Source: Mesorhizobium sp. WSM3860
GTDB taxonomy: Bacteria > Pseudomonadota > Alphaproteobacteria > Rhizobiales > Rhizobiaceae
Assembly (NCBI RefSeq): GCF_002294995.1
Contig: NZ_NSGF01000005.1
Span: 186,001 to 250,000 of the forward strand
DNA: 64,000 nucleotides
Direction: 5' to 3'
The notes below the pieces were generated by a model. That model was not told the DNA's origin. It ran no database searches and saw only the letters and a program-made list of their open reading frames with translations. This document shows positions 54,253-62,451 of the stretch, piece after piece (position 1 is the first letter of the stretch; every line of letters starts with the position of its first letter). The position numbers and the translations under genes were made by a program.

Positions 54253-55437
54253 ATGAAGAACGTGTTGACGGCGGCAGCCGCGGCAGTTCTACTGGCTTCT
54301 CCGGCATTGGCGTGGGGCCCGGAAGGCCACGCGGTGGTGGCGATGTTAGCCGAGGCCAAGCTATCCCCCGAGGCCAAGTCTAAGATCCGTAAGATACTGT
54401 TTGGCGCGCCATTGGTGACAGGTGCCATCATGGCCGATGATATCCGAATATCGCGACCGGAAACCGCGCGCTGGCATTTTGTCGACATTCCTTACGAAGA
54501 GGATCATTTCGACGCGGGTAGGGACTGCGCGGTAGAGGTCACGGGCGACTGCGTGATTGCGGCCATCGGGCGAGAAGAGGAGCTAATCGCCAATCCGGAT
54601 GCGTCGGTCTATGACCGCGCCGACGCGCTCAAAAGGTTGGTGCATTTCGTTGGGGATATTCATCAGCCCTTCCACGCAATCGAGCGCACGGTCAACGGCG
54701 ATTCTGATCAAGGTGGCAACTTAGTCAAAGTGACGTTCTTCGATGACAAGAAGACCAATCTTCATTCGGTTTGGGACAGCGGCCTTATCCTCCACACCAA
54801 ACTTACTGCCGAACAATATGTAGACCATCTGTCGAGGGACGTCGTCCCGAAGCTTGCGCCCGCTGACGTCGCCGAGGCCGATCCCATCAAATGGGCGGAG
54901 TCCAGCCACCGCATTGCAAAAGCCGCTTACGTCAAAAGTGGTGACGTGCTCGGTGACGATTATTACAACGCTCACATTGGCGATGTTGATCAGCAGCTGG
55001 CGTTGGCAGCTTCCAGACTGGCAGCCATACTCGAAAGCCTACCGGATCTGGATGCCCCGGCCTACTTCACCTTTGAGCAGCCGGGCCCAGACATGAGCCC
55101 CAGCAACTCGTTCGCGTTCAAGCTCGTTGACCAACGCACTATCGCGATGGCCAGGAAGATCTTGAACACAGGAATCGATCGGCATGTGCAAGGGACGATC
55201 GTAGTCAAAAAGGTGCCGTACAATCCTACCTGGTCCTATTCGCTGGTCCCCGAGAGCATCGGCTTTTTTGAGCAGGCCATTGAGGTCTGCGATGCGAACA
55301 TGGCGCAGGTGGAACAACATGTCGACGAGATCGGCGGAAGCTACCTGCCAAAGGCGCATTGGTGTCCCTGGAGCTCGAAGTTGGTTGCAGAAATCACGAA
55401 CAAGATCGATCCCGCCACGGACGTACCGAAGCCGTGA
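54253..55437 (+). CDS. Exported S1/P1-type zinc nuclease
   Basis: The signal peptide ends ASPALA, so the mature protein starts WGPEGHAVVAM, the N-terminal Trp-x-x-x-GH of S1/P1 nucleases whose amino group binds zinc. Other ligands are visible in MADDIR, WHFVDIP, VHFVGDIHQPFH and LHSVWDSG. These trinuclear-zinc enzymes degrade single-stranded DNA and RNA. At 394 residues it has a ~120-residue C-terminal extension (after DDYYNAHIGDVDQQLALAA) not typical of the core family. It would act in the periplasm or outside the cell. Confidence 0.88.
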   Translation: MKNVLTAAAAAVLLASPALAWGPEGHAVVAMLAEAKLSPEAKSKIRKILFGAPLVTGAIMADDIRISRPETARWHFVDIPYEEDHFDAGRDCAVEVTGDCVIAAIGREEELIANPDASVYDRADALKRLVHFVGDIHQPFHAIERTVNGDSDQGGNLVKVTFFDDKKTNLHSVWDSGLILHTKLTAEQYVDHLSRDVVPKLAPADVAEADPIKWAESSHRIAKAAYVKSGDVLGDDYYNAHIGDVDQQLALAASRLAAILESLPDLDAPAYFTFEQPGPDMSPSNSFAFKLVDQRTIAMARKILNTGIDRHVQGTIVVKKVPYNPTWSYSLVPESIGFFEQAIEVCDANMAQVEQHVDEIGGSYLPKAHWCPWSSKLVAEITNKIDPATDVPKP

Positions 55438-55542
55438 CTAGCGGATTGTGTCGTGGATCGTTGGAGGAGCCCCAACGCTACGTGACGTTTTTCATGAACC
55501 GCTGTGTCGTGAACGCCTGCCGAAGCGGGTGCTCCAGCCAAT

Positions 55543-56061
55543 CTATTTGTGGTGTGGTCCCGATAAGCTTCGATCTTCACTGAATGGGGACGGCAGTGCT
55601 CCCCCAGATTTTCGGTCCGTGATCGCTTGCTCGCGCGCCCGTTTCCTCTCGCTATCTGCTCGGTAAGCTTCGCTGTTGCTAAAGGTGTGCGGATGGGTGG
55701 TCAGCTTGGAAGCCAGAGCCTTGAGATTCGGTTTGAGAGCGATCTTGTCCTGAATTTCATCAATGGTGTGTCGCAAGATTTGGCCAGTTCGACCAGCCAA
55801 AAGCCCGTCATGATGAAGGGCGCAGCCAACCTCCACCCAGTTCAAGACTTCAGATAGGTGGTCCTCTTGCTCATCCTGCGTTTTGGCCGCCTCAAAGCCC
55901 TTCATCTCCTCGCGAATAGACTGGGCGATGCTGTTGTACAGCGCTGCTGAATTGGCACGCCGGTTGGCGCGAGCTTCCCAGAAGGCCAGGCCCAGCCCGG
56001 CTGTAGCGGCGGGCAGGCCGGCGATGGTAACCAAATCAGCAATTAGATCTAAACTTAACAT
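55543..56061 (-). CDS. Small membrane-anchored hypothetical protein
   Basis: This 172-residue protein has an N-terminal hydrophobic helix (LVTIAGLPAATAGLGLAFW) followed by a charged helical part (ANRRANSAALYNSIAQSIRE) and a polar C-terminus. This layout is common among small uncharacterised proteins next to defence loci. It lies 9 bases downstream of the next minus-strand gene, so the two form an operon divergent from the stator-like operon. No family is recognised. Confidence 0.55.
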   Translation of the reverse strand: MLSLDLIADLVTIAGLPAATAGLGLAFWEARANRRANSAALYNSIAQSIREEMKGFEAAKTQDEQEDHLSEVLNWVEVGCALHHDGLLAGRTGQILRHTIDEIQDKIALKPNLKALASKLTTHPHTFSNSEAYRADSERKRAREQAITDRKSGGALPSPFSEDRSLSGPHHK

Positions 56062-56070
56062 GTTCGTCGC

Positions 56071-56274
56071 CTAGCCACCTTCCTTTTTGTCGCCACTGGA
56101 GTTCGAACTGGCCGCCGCGCCTCCGGAAGGGCTATTGCTCGTGTTCGACGATAGTGAACCGTATTGATCCAACTTTTCTGTCAGCTTCGCGTTGGACGTC
56201 GTCTTGATGTGAGTGGCTTCTTTCACCTTTGCTCGGGCGTCACCTTTAAGGAACGATTTGGATCCGTCAGACAT
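56071..56274 (-). CDS. Small Ser/Gly-rich hypothetical protein
   Basis: This 67-residue protein begins MSDGSKSFLKGDARAKVKEA and ends in a low-complexity Ser/Asn/Gly tail (NTSNSPSGGAAASSNSSG). It is polar throughout, with no signal peptide. It heads the two-gene minus-strand operon. It might be a short secreted substrate or a regulator; nothing in the sequence decides. Confidence 0.45.
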   Translation of the reverse strand: MSDGSKSFLKGDARAKVKEATHIKTTSNAKLTEKLDQYGSLSSNTSNSPSGGAAASSNSSGDKKEGG

Positions 56275-56575
56275 TCAATTTCCCCTAGCCCAATATTGTT
56301 TGGGTACGATACTCTTCGTCGGAAGCGTCGCCAAGACGTTCGAGTGGCTTTCCGCGATAGGAGATCATTATATTCATGTCAGGGCGGATAGAGCATAGGC
56401 GGGGCTGTAGCACTCGACGGAAGGGGCGCGGGGGAGGATACCCGACATAACCCAGAATGAACCCATTGCATGCTTCGCTAGACATTAGCGTGGACGACTG
56501 ACAATGCGCGGTTGCCCTTTGCTTCTACTGTGCATAGAAGCACTAGGCTTGGGTATAAGGGTTGGGTAGTAGGGC
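56275..56575. promoter_or_regulatory. Divergent promoter region with an inverted repeat at 56521-56541
   Basis: The 301 bases separate the minus-strand pair from the plus-strand six-gene run and should carry both promoters. An inverted repeat GCTTCTA-N7-TAGAAGC (56521-56541) lies 35 bases before the GTG of the first plus-strand gene, where a repressor or activator site could sit. No operator family is recognised. Confidence 0.4.
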
Positions 56576-58015
56576 GTGGTTTCTAAATTCGAAAAGCTAA
56601 ATAGGCTGCGCGAGTCGCTGCGCGAGTCCAACCACGATTTTCGTGCGAGTACCCAGCTGTTCAGCAGCTTGGACGTTGCCAAGATTGACCGCGATATGGA
56701 TCTCGCCGGTCGGGGAAAGCAGCGCGGCGAAGTGAACCAACCTCCTAAGGCGGCGAAGATTCTCGACGATGTGGAGCATGCCATCGTTGAACGAGTCGAG
56801 GATGAGAAGAAGGCTGCACATCATACCCTTGAGGACAATTTACAGCTCTTAAGTGGACGCCTTGCCAGCCTCGATTTCGAAGAGCAATTCGGTCTCATTC
56901 GTCAGGCGAACGCCGCCAGCGTGTCGGATTTCAAGGCTTCGGTTGCGGTTGGTCTGGACGAACTTCATGGTCTACGACGTGCCCTCAACGAGGCGGAAAA
57001 GGAGCAAGCTTGGTTCAAGGAAAAACATGGGCTCGTGCGGGCAGCGCGAGTTCAGCATGGTGCGGCCCACGTATTCCGAGTGATGCTGCTGTTCTTCCTT
57101 TTCCTTGTTGAGACCATCACCAACGGCAGCTTTCTTGCGAAAGGGAGCGAGCAAGGATTGTTCGGAGGGCTGATTGAGGCGGCCTCGTTCTCGTTTGTGA
57201 ATATCGGCGCGGCCTTGCTTTTGGCCATTTTCTGCGCGCGGCTGGTTACCCACAAGGCGCTTTTTTTGAAATTGGTTGGTAGCGTGTCGATCGCGGCCTA
57301 CGTCGCCTTGGCCCTTTTATTGAACCTGGCGCTTGCTCACTATCGTGAGATAAGCGGCACCCTTGTCGACGGGGCAGGCGCAGAAGTCGTTCGCAGCATG
57401 TGGATGAACCCTGTTGGATTGAAGGACGTCGAGTCGTGGCTCCTGTTCGCAATCGGACTGATTTTTTCAACGGTAGCGTTCATCGACGGGTGGTTCGTTC
57501 TCGACCCCTATCCTGGATTTGCAGGCGTTCAGAACCGATTGGTGGCCAGGCGTGATGATTACATCGATCGCAAGACGGAGTTGATCAAGGACCTTCAAGC
57601 CGTTCGCGACGAGCACAACGAGGAGGTCGAGGAGATCGTCAAGCAGCTTGGGAGCCGCCGACGGGAACACCGTGCGATCGTCGAACATCGCTCGAGACTG
57701 CTGACGCTTTTTGCACAGCACCAGGATCAACTCGAGCGAGCGTGCAATCAGCTTCTTTCGAAATATCGAGAGGCAAACATTCAGGCTCGAACAGATCCGG
57801 CGCCCAAGCATTTTGGTACGCCCTACAAGCTCGATCGAATCAACCCCCATGCCTCCAGCGAAGGTGAGTGGAGCGAGGGGGACCTGGGGACATCGATCCG
57901 AGCAGCGCAGGAAGAACTCAACGCACAGGTTCGCTTGATAGGGCAAGAGTGCGAGCGGGGTATCGAGCAGTACCGCGATCTCGACAAGCTTCATCCGGAC
58001 AGCGCGAATGGCTAG
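56576..58015 (+). CDS. Four-helix membrane protein with coiled-coil domains (DUF4407-like layout)
   Basis: This 479-residue protein has an N-terminal cytoplasmic helical domain (to about 160) and four membrane helices near 166-184, 203-222, 230-257 and 287-305. A charged coiled-coil C-terminal domain (VRDEHNEEVEEIVKQLGSRR) follows. The layout resembles DUF4407-type proteins, but I cannot confirm membership. The start is a GTG with only a weak ribosome-binding site. It overlaps the next gene by 8 bases and is the first gene of the stator-like operon. Confidence 0.65.
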   Translation: MVSKFEKLNRLRESLRESNHDFRASTQLFSSLDVAKIDRDMDLAGRGKQRGEVNQPPKAAKILDDVEHAIVERVEDEKKAAHHTLEDNLQLLSGRLASLDFEEQFGLIRQANAASVSDFKASVAVGLDELHGLRRALNEAEKEQAWFKEKHGLVRAARVQHGAAHVFRVMLLFFLFLVETITNGSFLAKGSEQGLFGGLIEAASFSFVNIGAALLLAIFCARLVTHKALFLKLVGSVSIAAYVALALLLNLALAHYREISGTLVDGAGAEVVRSMWMNPVGLKDVESWLLFAIGLIFSTVAFIDGWFVLDPYPGFAGVQNRLVARRDDYIDRKTELIKDLQAVRDEHNEEVEEIVKQLGSRRREHRAIVEHRSRLLTLFAQHQDQLERACNQLLSKYREANIQARTDPAPKHFGTPYKLDRINPHASSEGEWSEGDLGTSIRAAQEELNAQVRLIGQECERGIEQYRDLDKLHPDSANG

Positions 58016-58826
58016 ACGATCCCGCAGACGCACGAAGGGACAGTCGGGTCTGATCGCTGGGGCTGTTGGCCTTGGGATGTTGTGTATCGCCATATTGGCC
58101 GGTTTTGCCTGGATGTGGTCAAGATCTGGCAGGGATCAAATCGACGCCAGCACGAATTGCCCGTTGAACGGACCGACCGGTCTCACCGCGGTTCTGATCG
58201 ACGCCACCGACCCGATTTCGGCGACGACGATGGCCGATCTGAAAAACGAGTTCCGTAAGGGCATTGGGCGTGTTGAGCCAGGCGGCTATGTCAGGATCTA
58301 TACGCTGAACTCCGATCCGGGCGACCTTACGGTCATGTTCGATGGATGCAATCCCGGTGATGGCGCGACGGTGGATAGTTGGACGAACAACCCAGCTCGG
58401 CGGCAAAGAAAGTGGGAAAATGCTTTCGGCGACCCGTTAAACAAACTTCCGGATCAGATCCCAAACGCCGACTCTGCAAGCCAGTCTCCTATCATGGCCG
58501 GCATCCAGAAAATCAAACTGTCGCTCTTCGATAGCAGCTTGGCGAAACAGGGTAGTGCAAAGCGCTTGGTGGTTGCATCGGACATGATTGAGCACACTGC
58601 CCTTTACTCCCAGTACCGATCGGGCCTCGACTACCAAAAATATCTCAACAGCGCCGCCGATCGAACCTACGGCACGTCGCTCGATGGGGTGAACGTCACA
58701 ATTCTCTATGTCGACAGGGCAAAGAAGCCATTCCAGTCGCTCGACCACGCCGAGTTCTGGACGCAGTGGGTCCAAAACCACCACGGCGAATTCGAAAAGC
58801 TGGTTGGCTTGGAGGGGTTAAACTGA
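58008..58826 (+). CDS. Membrane-anchored VWA-like extracytoplasmic protein
   Basis: This 272-residue protein has a basic N-terminus, one membrane helix (about residues 15-37) and an outside domain with a VWA/Rossmann-like pattern. A strand ending TAVLIDATDPIS (D65, similar to a DxTxS metal site) is followed later by KRLVVASDMIEHT. It ends in strand NVTILYVDRAK. VWA-like proteins of this type often act as metal-dependent adhesion or assembly factors. The ATG overlaps the preceding stop and its own stop overlaps the next ATG (TGATG), so it belongs tightly to this operon. Confidence 0.6.
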   Translation: MARRSRRRTKGQSGLIAGAVGLGMLCIAILAGFAWMWSRSGRDQIDASTNCPLNGPTGLTAVLIDATDPISATTMADLKNEFRKGIGRVEPGGYVRIYTLNSDPGDLTVMFDGCNPGDGATVDSWTNNPARRQRKWENAFGDPLNKLPDQIPNADSASQSPIMAGIQKIKLSLFDSSLAKQGSAKRLVVASDMIEHTALYSQYRSGLDYQKYLNSAADRTYGTSLDGVNVTILYVDRAKKPFQSLDHAEFWTQWVQNHHGEFEKLVGLEGLN

Positions 58827-60139
58827 TGGCCAGGAAACATGACCATTCCCTGTTGGGCCATCCAGGATTTCCGCTAGTTGTCTTTGCGGCTTTGACACTT
58901 GGCGGCTGCGCCTTCATTGCCATCGCCAAGCTGTCGGGTGTGAACCCGATTGTGGGGGCGGGCATACCGGTCTGCCTGATGTTCTTCTATCTGGGGGTAT
59001 CGGCATTCACGGGCAAGCTGCGGCTGCACGATGAGCAGAGCGGCGACAATCTCTATTACATGGGCTTCCTGTTTACGCTGACGAGCCTCGGGGTGTCGCT
59101 GTTTCAGTTCGGCTCGGAAGGCTCGACCGAAACTATCGTCCGGAACTTCGGTATCGCTGTAACGTCGACGATAACCGGCATCGCGCTAAGAATTTTCTAC
59201 AATCAGATGCGCCGCGATCCTGCCGATATCGAGCGGACGGCCAGGCACGAGCTTGCCGATATGACAAGGCGGGTGAGGGCCGAGATGGAGAGCGTGACCA
59301 GGGAGTTCGCCGACTTCCGCCGCGTTAGCCACCAAATGCTCGAAGAAGGCTTCGCAGAGATTGCCGCGCAGGCCGAGCGGAACGGCGAGCACATAAGATC
59401 AGCCCTAGACAAGATCGCGATGGAAGCGATCAAGCCGGTTCAGGAGGCGTCGGGCAAACTCAGTGACGCGCTTAAGGACAATTTCGGGCAGGTCGAAAGT
59501 CAGTTCTCGTCGATCGCCCAGCGCGTGGAGGCTGCCGCTGATTTGCTCGACAAGGCCAATGGCTCGATGTCTTCGTCGGTGAGCAAGCTTGGCGCGCAAG
59601 CCGACACGGTGGCCACGAAGCTGGAGAAGGTTGTCGTTCCGGACGAAGTACTGAAGAACGACCTGGCGCCGATGGTGAAGATGCTGGGCAGCGCGGTCGC
59701 GCAGTATGCCGTGAAGACCGAGACCGCCTCGCAGGAGCAGCAAGCTCGCATGACCAGCCTTGCCGACGCGGTGGCCAAGGTCGCGAGCGGAGTGGAGCGC
59801 GCGGCGGCGGCCGCGGAGAAAACTGCCGAGACTGTTCAAGCCCAACAGAACGTGAATCAGGCGCTTGCAGCGGTGGTGCAAAAGCAAAGCAAGGATACGA
59901 GTGAACTCGTGGCAACGCTTGCGGAAAAGACTCTTCACGTCTCGCGCCCGGACCATTCCACCAATGGCTCGATAGCAGTCGATCCGACACCTACTGTGAC
60001 GCCTCTGGCCAGTGTCGGCGAAGACGCCCCGATCAAGATTTCCGAGAGCCCGCAAGGCGATTCCTTCCAAAGTTTGAGCGGCGCACCGCAGGCAGAGAAG
60101 GTTGAGCCGCCAAGAAGATCCAGCTGGTGGGGCAGGTGA
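58826..60139 (+). CDS. MotA/ExbB/ZorA-like channel protein with a long cytoplasmic tail
   Basis: This 437-residue protein has four membrane helices (about 16-34, 41-61, 77-95 and 108-126). The last two (YYMGFLFTLTSLGVSLFQF; NFGIAVTSTITGIALRIFY) have the G-x-x-x-T pattern of the proton-channel helices of MotA, TolQ, ExbB and ZorA. A long helical tail (about 130-400, Ala/Glu/Lys-rich) follows, as in ZorA, and a short Pro/Ser-rich end. The start at 58826 has a GGAGGGG site; an upstream extension runs through the previous gene. It overlaps the MotB/OmpA-like gene, the classic pairing of a stator complex. Confidence 0.65.
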   Translation: MARKHDHSLLGHPGFPLVVFAALTLGGCAFIAIAKLSGVNPIVGAGIPVCLMFFYLGVSAFTGKLRLHDEQSGDNLYYMGFLFTLTSLGVSLFQFGSEGSTETIVRNFGIAVTSTITGIALRIFYNQMRRDPADIERTARHELADMTRRVRAEMESVTREFADFRRVSHQMLEEGFAEIAAQAERNGEHIRSALDKIAMEAIKPVQEASGKLSDALKDNFGQVESQFSSIAQRVEAAADLLDKANGSMSSSVSKLGAQADTVATKLEKVVVPDEVLKNDLAPMVKMLGSAVAQYAVKTETASQEQQARMTSLADAVAKVASGVERAAAAAEKTAETVQAQQNVNQALAAVVQKQSKDTSELVATLAEKTLHVSRPDHSTNGSIAVDPTPTVTPLASVGEDAPIKISESPQGDSFQSLSGAPQAEKVEPPRRSSWWGR

Positions 60140-61185
60140 GCGACGTCGGCGGAACATCGGTCGCTTTCGAGCGCAAGGGCTATGGCCGCGGCCTCATCCT
60201 TGGCCTTACGATGGCCGAGACAATGCTGCTTCTGGTTTTCTGCCTTCTGTTGGCGGCTGGCGCCATCATAGCAAAGAAGGAGAAAGAGGCGGCGGAGGCA
60301 CTGAAGGTTGCGCAGTCCGTCCAAGAGAACGTTCGCAAGCTCGAGGAGGAGAACAAGCGGCTGGTTGCTCAACTAAATGCGCTGATCAAAGCGGCGACGG
60401 GCGGCAATGTGCCCGACCAGGAATGGCGTGAACTTGTCCTGGCGAAAGAGGCCGTCGAAACAATCAGGAAGACGGGACTAACGGTTGAAGAGGTGGTGAA
60501 AACGGCACCGGTCACCAAAGTCCTTGTCGAGAACGACGTCGACGTTGACCAAGCCAAGGTGATGGTCGAGCACATGAAAGTGCTGAAGGAGAACGGCTAT
60601 GTCGGCGGTGGCAAGACGCCAAAGGACCTCTCGGATGCCCTGAAGAAAGCAAACGAGTCTCCGGTTGCTGCCAAGCCACACGATTGGCCGCCGATCATCA
60701 GCCTCAGCGAGCTCGATGGCTATAATTTCGACACCGGTAGCGCGGAGCTTTCAGACCGCTTCAAGACGAGGCTACGCGATCTATCGAAAACGATCGCGGG
60801 CATTGCGACCTCGTATGGCGTCGACGTGATCGAGGTGATTGGCCACACGGACGAGCAGGCAATGTCGGGCCAGTCATCGAACATGGACAAGGGACTCCAA
60901 CCGGTTTTGGCCGGCAAGGTGGAGGTTGGTACGCTTCATCCCGCCGACAACGCGGGTCTTGGATTGGCGCGAGCAATTTCGGTGACGAGCATCCTTCGCG
61001 ACATGCCTGAGCTGAAAGGGTTCACCATCCTGCCGATGTCGGGTGGCCAGCTGATACTGCCTGGCGACCGTCTTACGGATGGAGCACAGGCTGGCGATGT
61101 GAAGGCAAGACGGCGAATTGAAATCAGGGTGAGACAGCGGTCCCGAGAGACGGATGTGTCGCCCGCCGGGGGATCGAAGTCATGA
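60136..61185 (+). CDS. MotB/OmpA-like partner with a charged residue in its single helix
   Basis: This 349-residue protein has a short cytoplasmic N-terminus and one membrane helix carrying E28 in LTMAETMLLLVFCLLL, where MotB and ZorB have the proton-binding Asp. A coiled-coil linker (VQENVRKLEEENKRLVAQL) leads to a C-terminal OmpA-family peptidoglycan-binding domain (YNFDTGSAEL, VIEVIGHTDEQ, ARRRIEIRV). I chose the GTG at 60136, which overlaps the previous stop as GTGA; GTG 60127 is also possible. With the channel protein it would make an ion-driven envelope machine fixed to the cell wall. Confidence 0.72.
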   Translation: MSDVGGTSVAFERKGYGRGLILGLTMAETMLLLVFCLLLAAGAIIAKKEKEAAEALKVAQSVQENVRKLEEENKRLVAQLNALIKAATGGNVPDQEWRELVLAKEAVETIRKTGLTVEEVVKTAPVTKVLVENDVDVDQAKVMVEHMKVLKENGYVGGGKTPKDLSDALKKANESPVAAKPHDWPPIISLSELDGYNFDTGSAELSDRFKTRLRDLSKTIAGIATSYGVDVIEVIGHTDEQAMSGQSSNMDKGLQPVLAGKVEVGTLHPADNAGLGLARAISVTSILRDMPELKGFTILPMSGGQLILPGDRLTDGAQAGDVKARRRIEIRVRQRSRETDVSPAGGSKS

Positions 61186-62410
61186 GTGAGCAAGGATGCT
61201 GCTGACCTAGCGCTCACAGCATTGAGTGGGGGACTCAAAGGGATGGGGTTTTACGTCCGCAAATCGGTCAGCGCAGGACCGTTCCGCTTCAATTTCTCCT
61301 CGGGCGGCGTTGGCGTCTCTGTCGGCGTGAAAGGCCTTCGGATCGGAACGGGTCCACGAGGCCACTATATCCACGCTGGTGTAGGTGGGCTTTACTACCG
61401 CGGTACGCTCGGAAAAGCTGGTCCAAAAAGGCTTGCCCGGGAACCGGTGCCACTGACGTTCCAGCCACAGCTGCAACCATCCAGACCGGAATACTTAGCT
61501 GATGGCGTCCTGATGAAGGAGATTGAGTCCGGCGACGTCATGGAAATGCGCGACGAGACATCTGCCAATGTGCTGGATGACATCAACGCCAGGCAATCGC
61601 AAACGCGGCTCTCCATGATCTTGGCAGTTCTGCTCGGTATCTTAGGTTTCCTAACAGGGAAGGCGGCCGGGGGCGTCGGGCCTATGGTAGGTGTAGCCGC
61701 ATTTCTACCGGGAATGCTGATCGGCCAATGGCTTGATGGCTATCGCCGCGTGAGCGTGCTCTACTACGACCTGGAGGAAGATGCCGAGGCTGCTTATGGC
61801 CGGTTGGTTGCTGCGTTTGCAACGCTCAGTGGTTGCGCGGGCAGCTGGCATGTCGCCGCCGGCGGCAAGATCCAAGATCTAACAACTTGGAAACGCAATG
61901 CCGGCGCCAGCATGCTGGTCGACAAGAAGCCGACGACACTAGTCAAGCGCCTTACCGAACGTAGTTCGCAGCAACGTCACCCCGCCTTCGATTCACGTGG
62001 GGCGACAGATCCTCTATTTCATGCCGGATCTCGTTCTCGTGAAAGACGGTAACTGCTATGGGGGCGTCTCCTATGGCGACCTTCGGACACAATTCGCACC
62101 CAGCAACTTTATTGAGACAGGCACTGTCCCGTCCGATGCTGAGGTTGTTGGGCACACCTGGGCACACCCTAACAAAAGCGGCGGCCCGGATCGGCCGTTC
62201 AAAAACAATCGGCAGATTCCCGTCTGCCGCTACGAAGCGTTGCGCCTCTCCAGTCCAAGTGGGCTCAACGAGCTGGTAGAGTTTTCCAGGACGAACGTCA
62301 GCCAGCCGTTTTGCCAGGCGCTATCTGCAATAGCGCAACTGCATCGAAGCCCTAGTCGCCAGACAATCACACTTGAAGCGCGCCGGACGTTCGTCGCTAG
62401 CCTAGCTTGA
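61186..62410 (+). pseudogene. DUF4236-domain gene with a frameshift
   Basis: The N-terminal block MGFYVRKSVSAGPFRFNFSS, followed by VGVKGLRIGTGPRG, is a DUF4236 domain. Two hydrophobic helices follow (LSMILAVLLGILGFLTG; GPMVGVAAFLPGMLIGQWL), so the protein is membrane-bound. The frame starts at GTG 61186 or, better by family, ATG 61243, and stops at 62052. After about 61950 the homologous-looking C-terminus continues in another frame: VGRQILYFMPDLVLVKDG, VVGHTWAHPNKSGGPDR and SSPSGLNELVEFSR to 62410. It is either a real break, programmed shifting or a sequencing error. It overlaps the stator-like operon's end. Confidence 0.65.
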
Positions 62411-62451
62411 CTCGTTACTTGAAAGAAACCAGATCGAGGATTTGAATTCTT

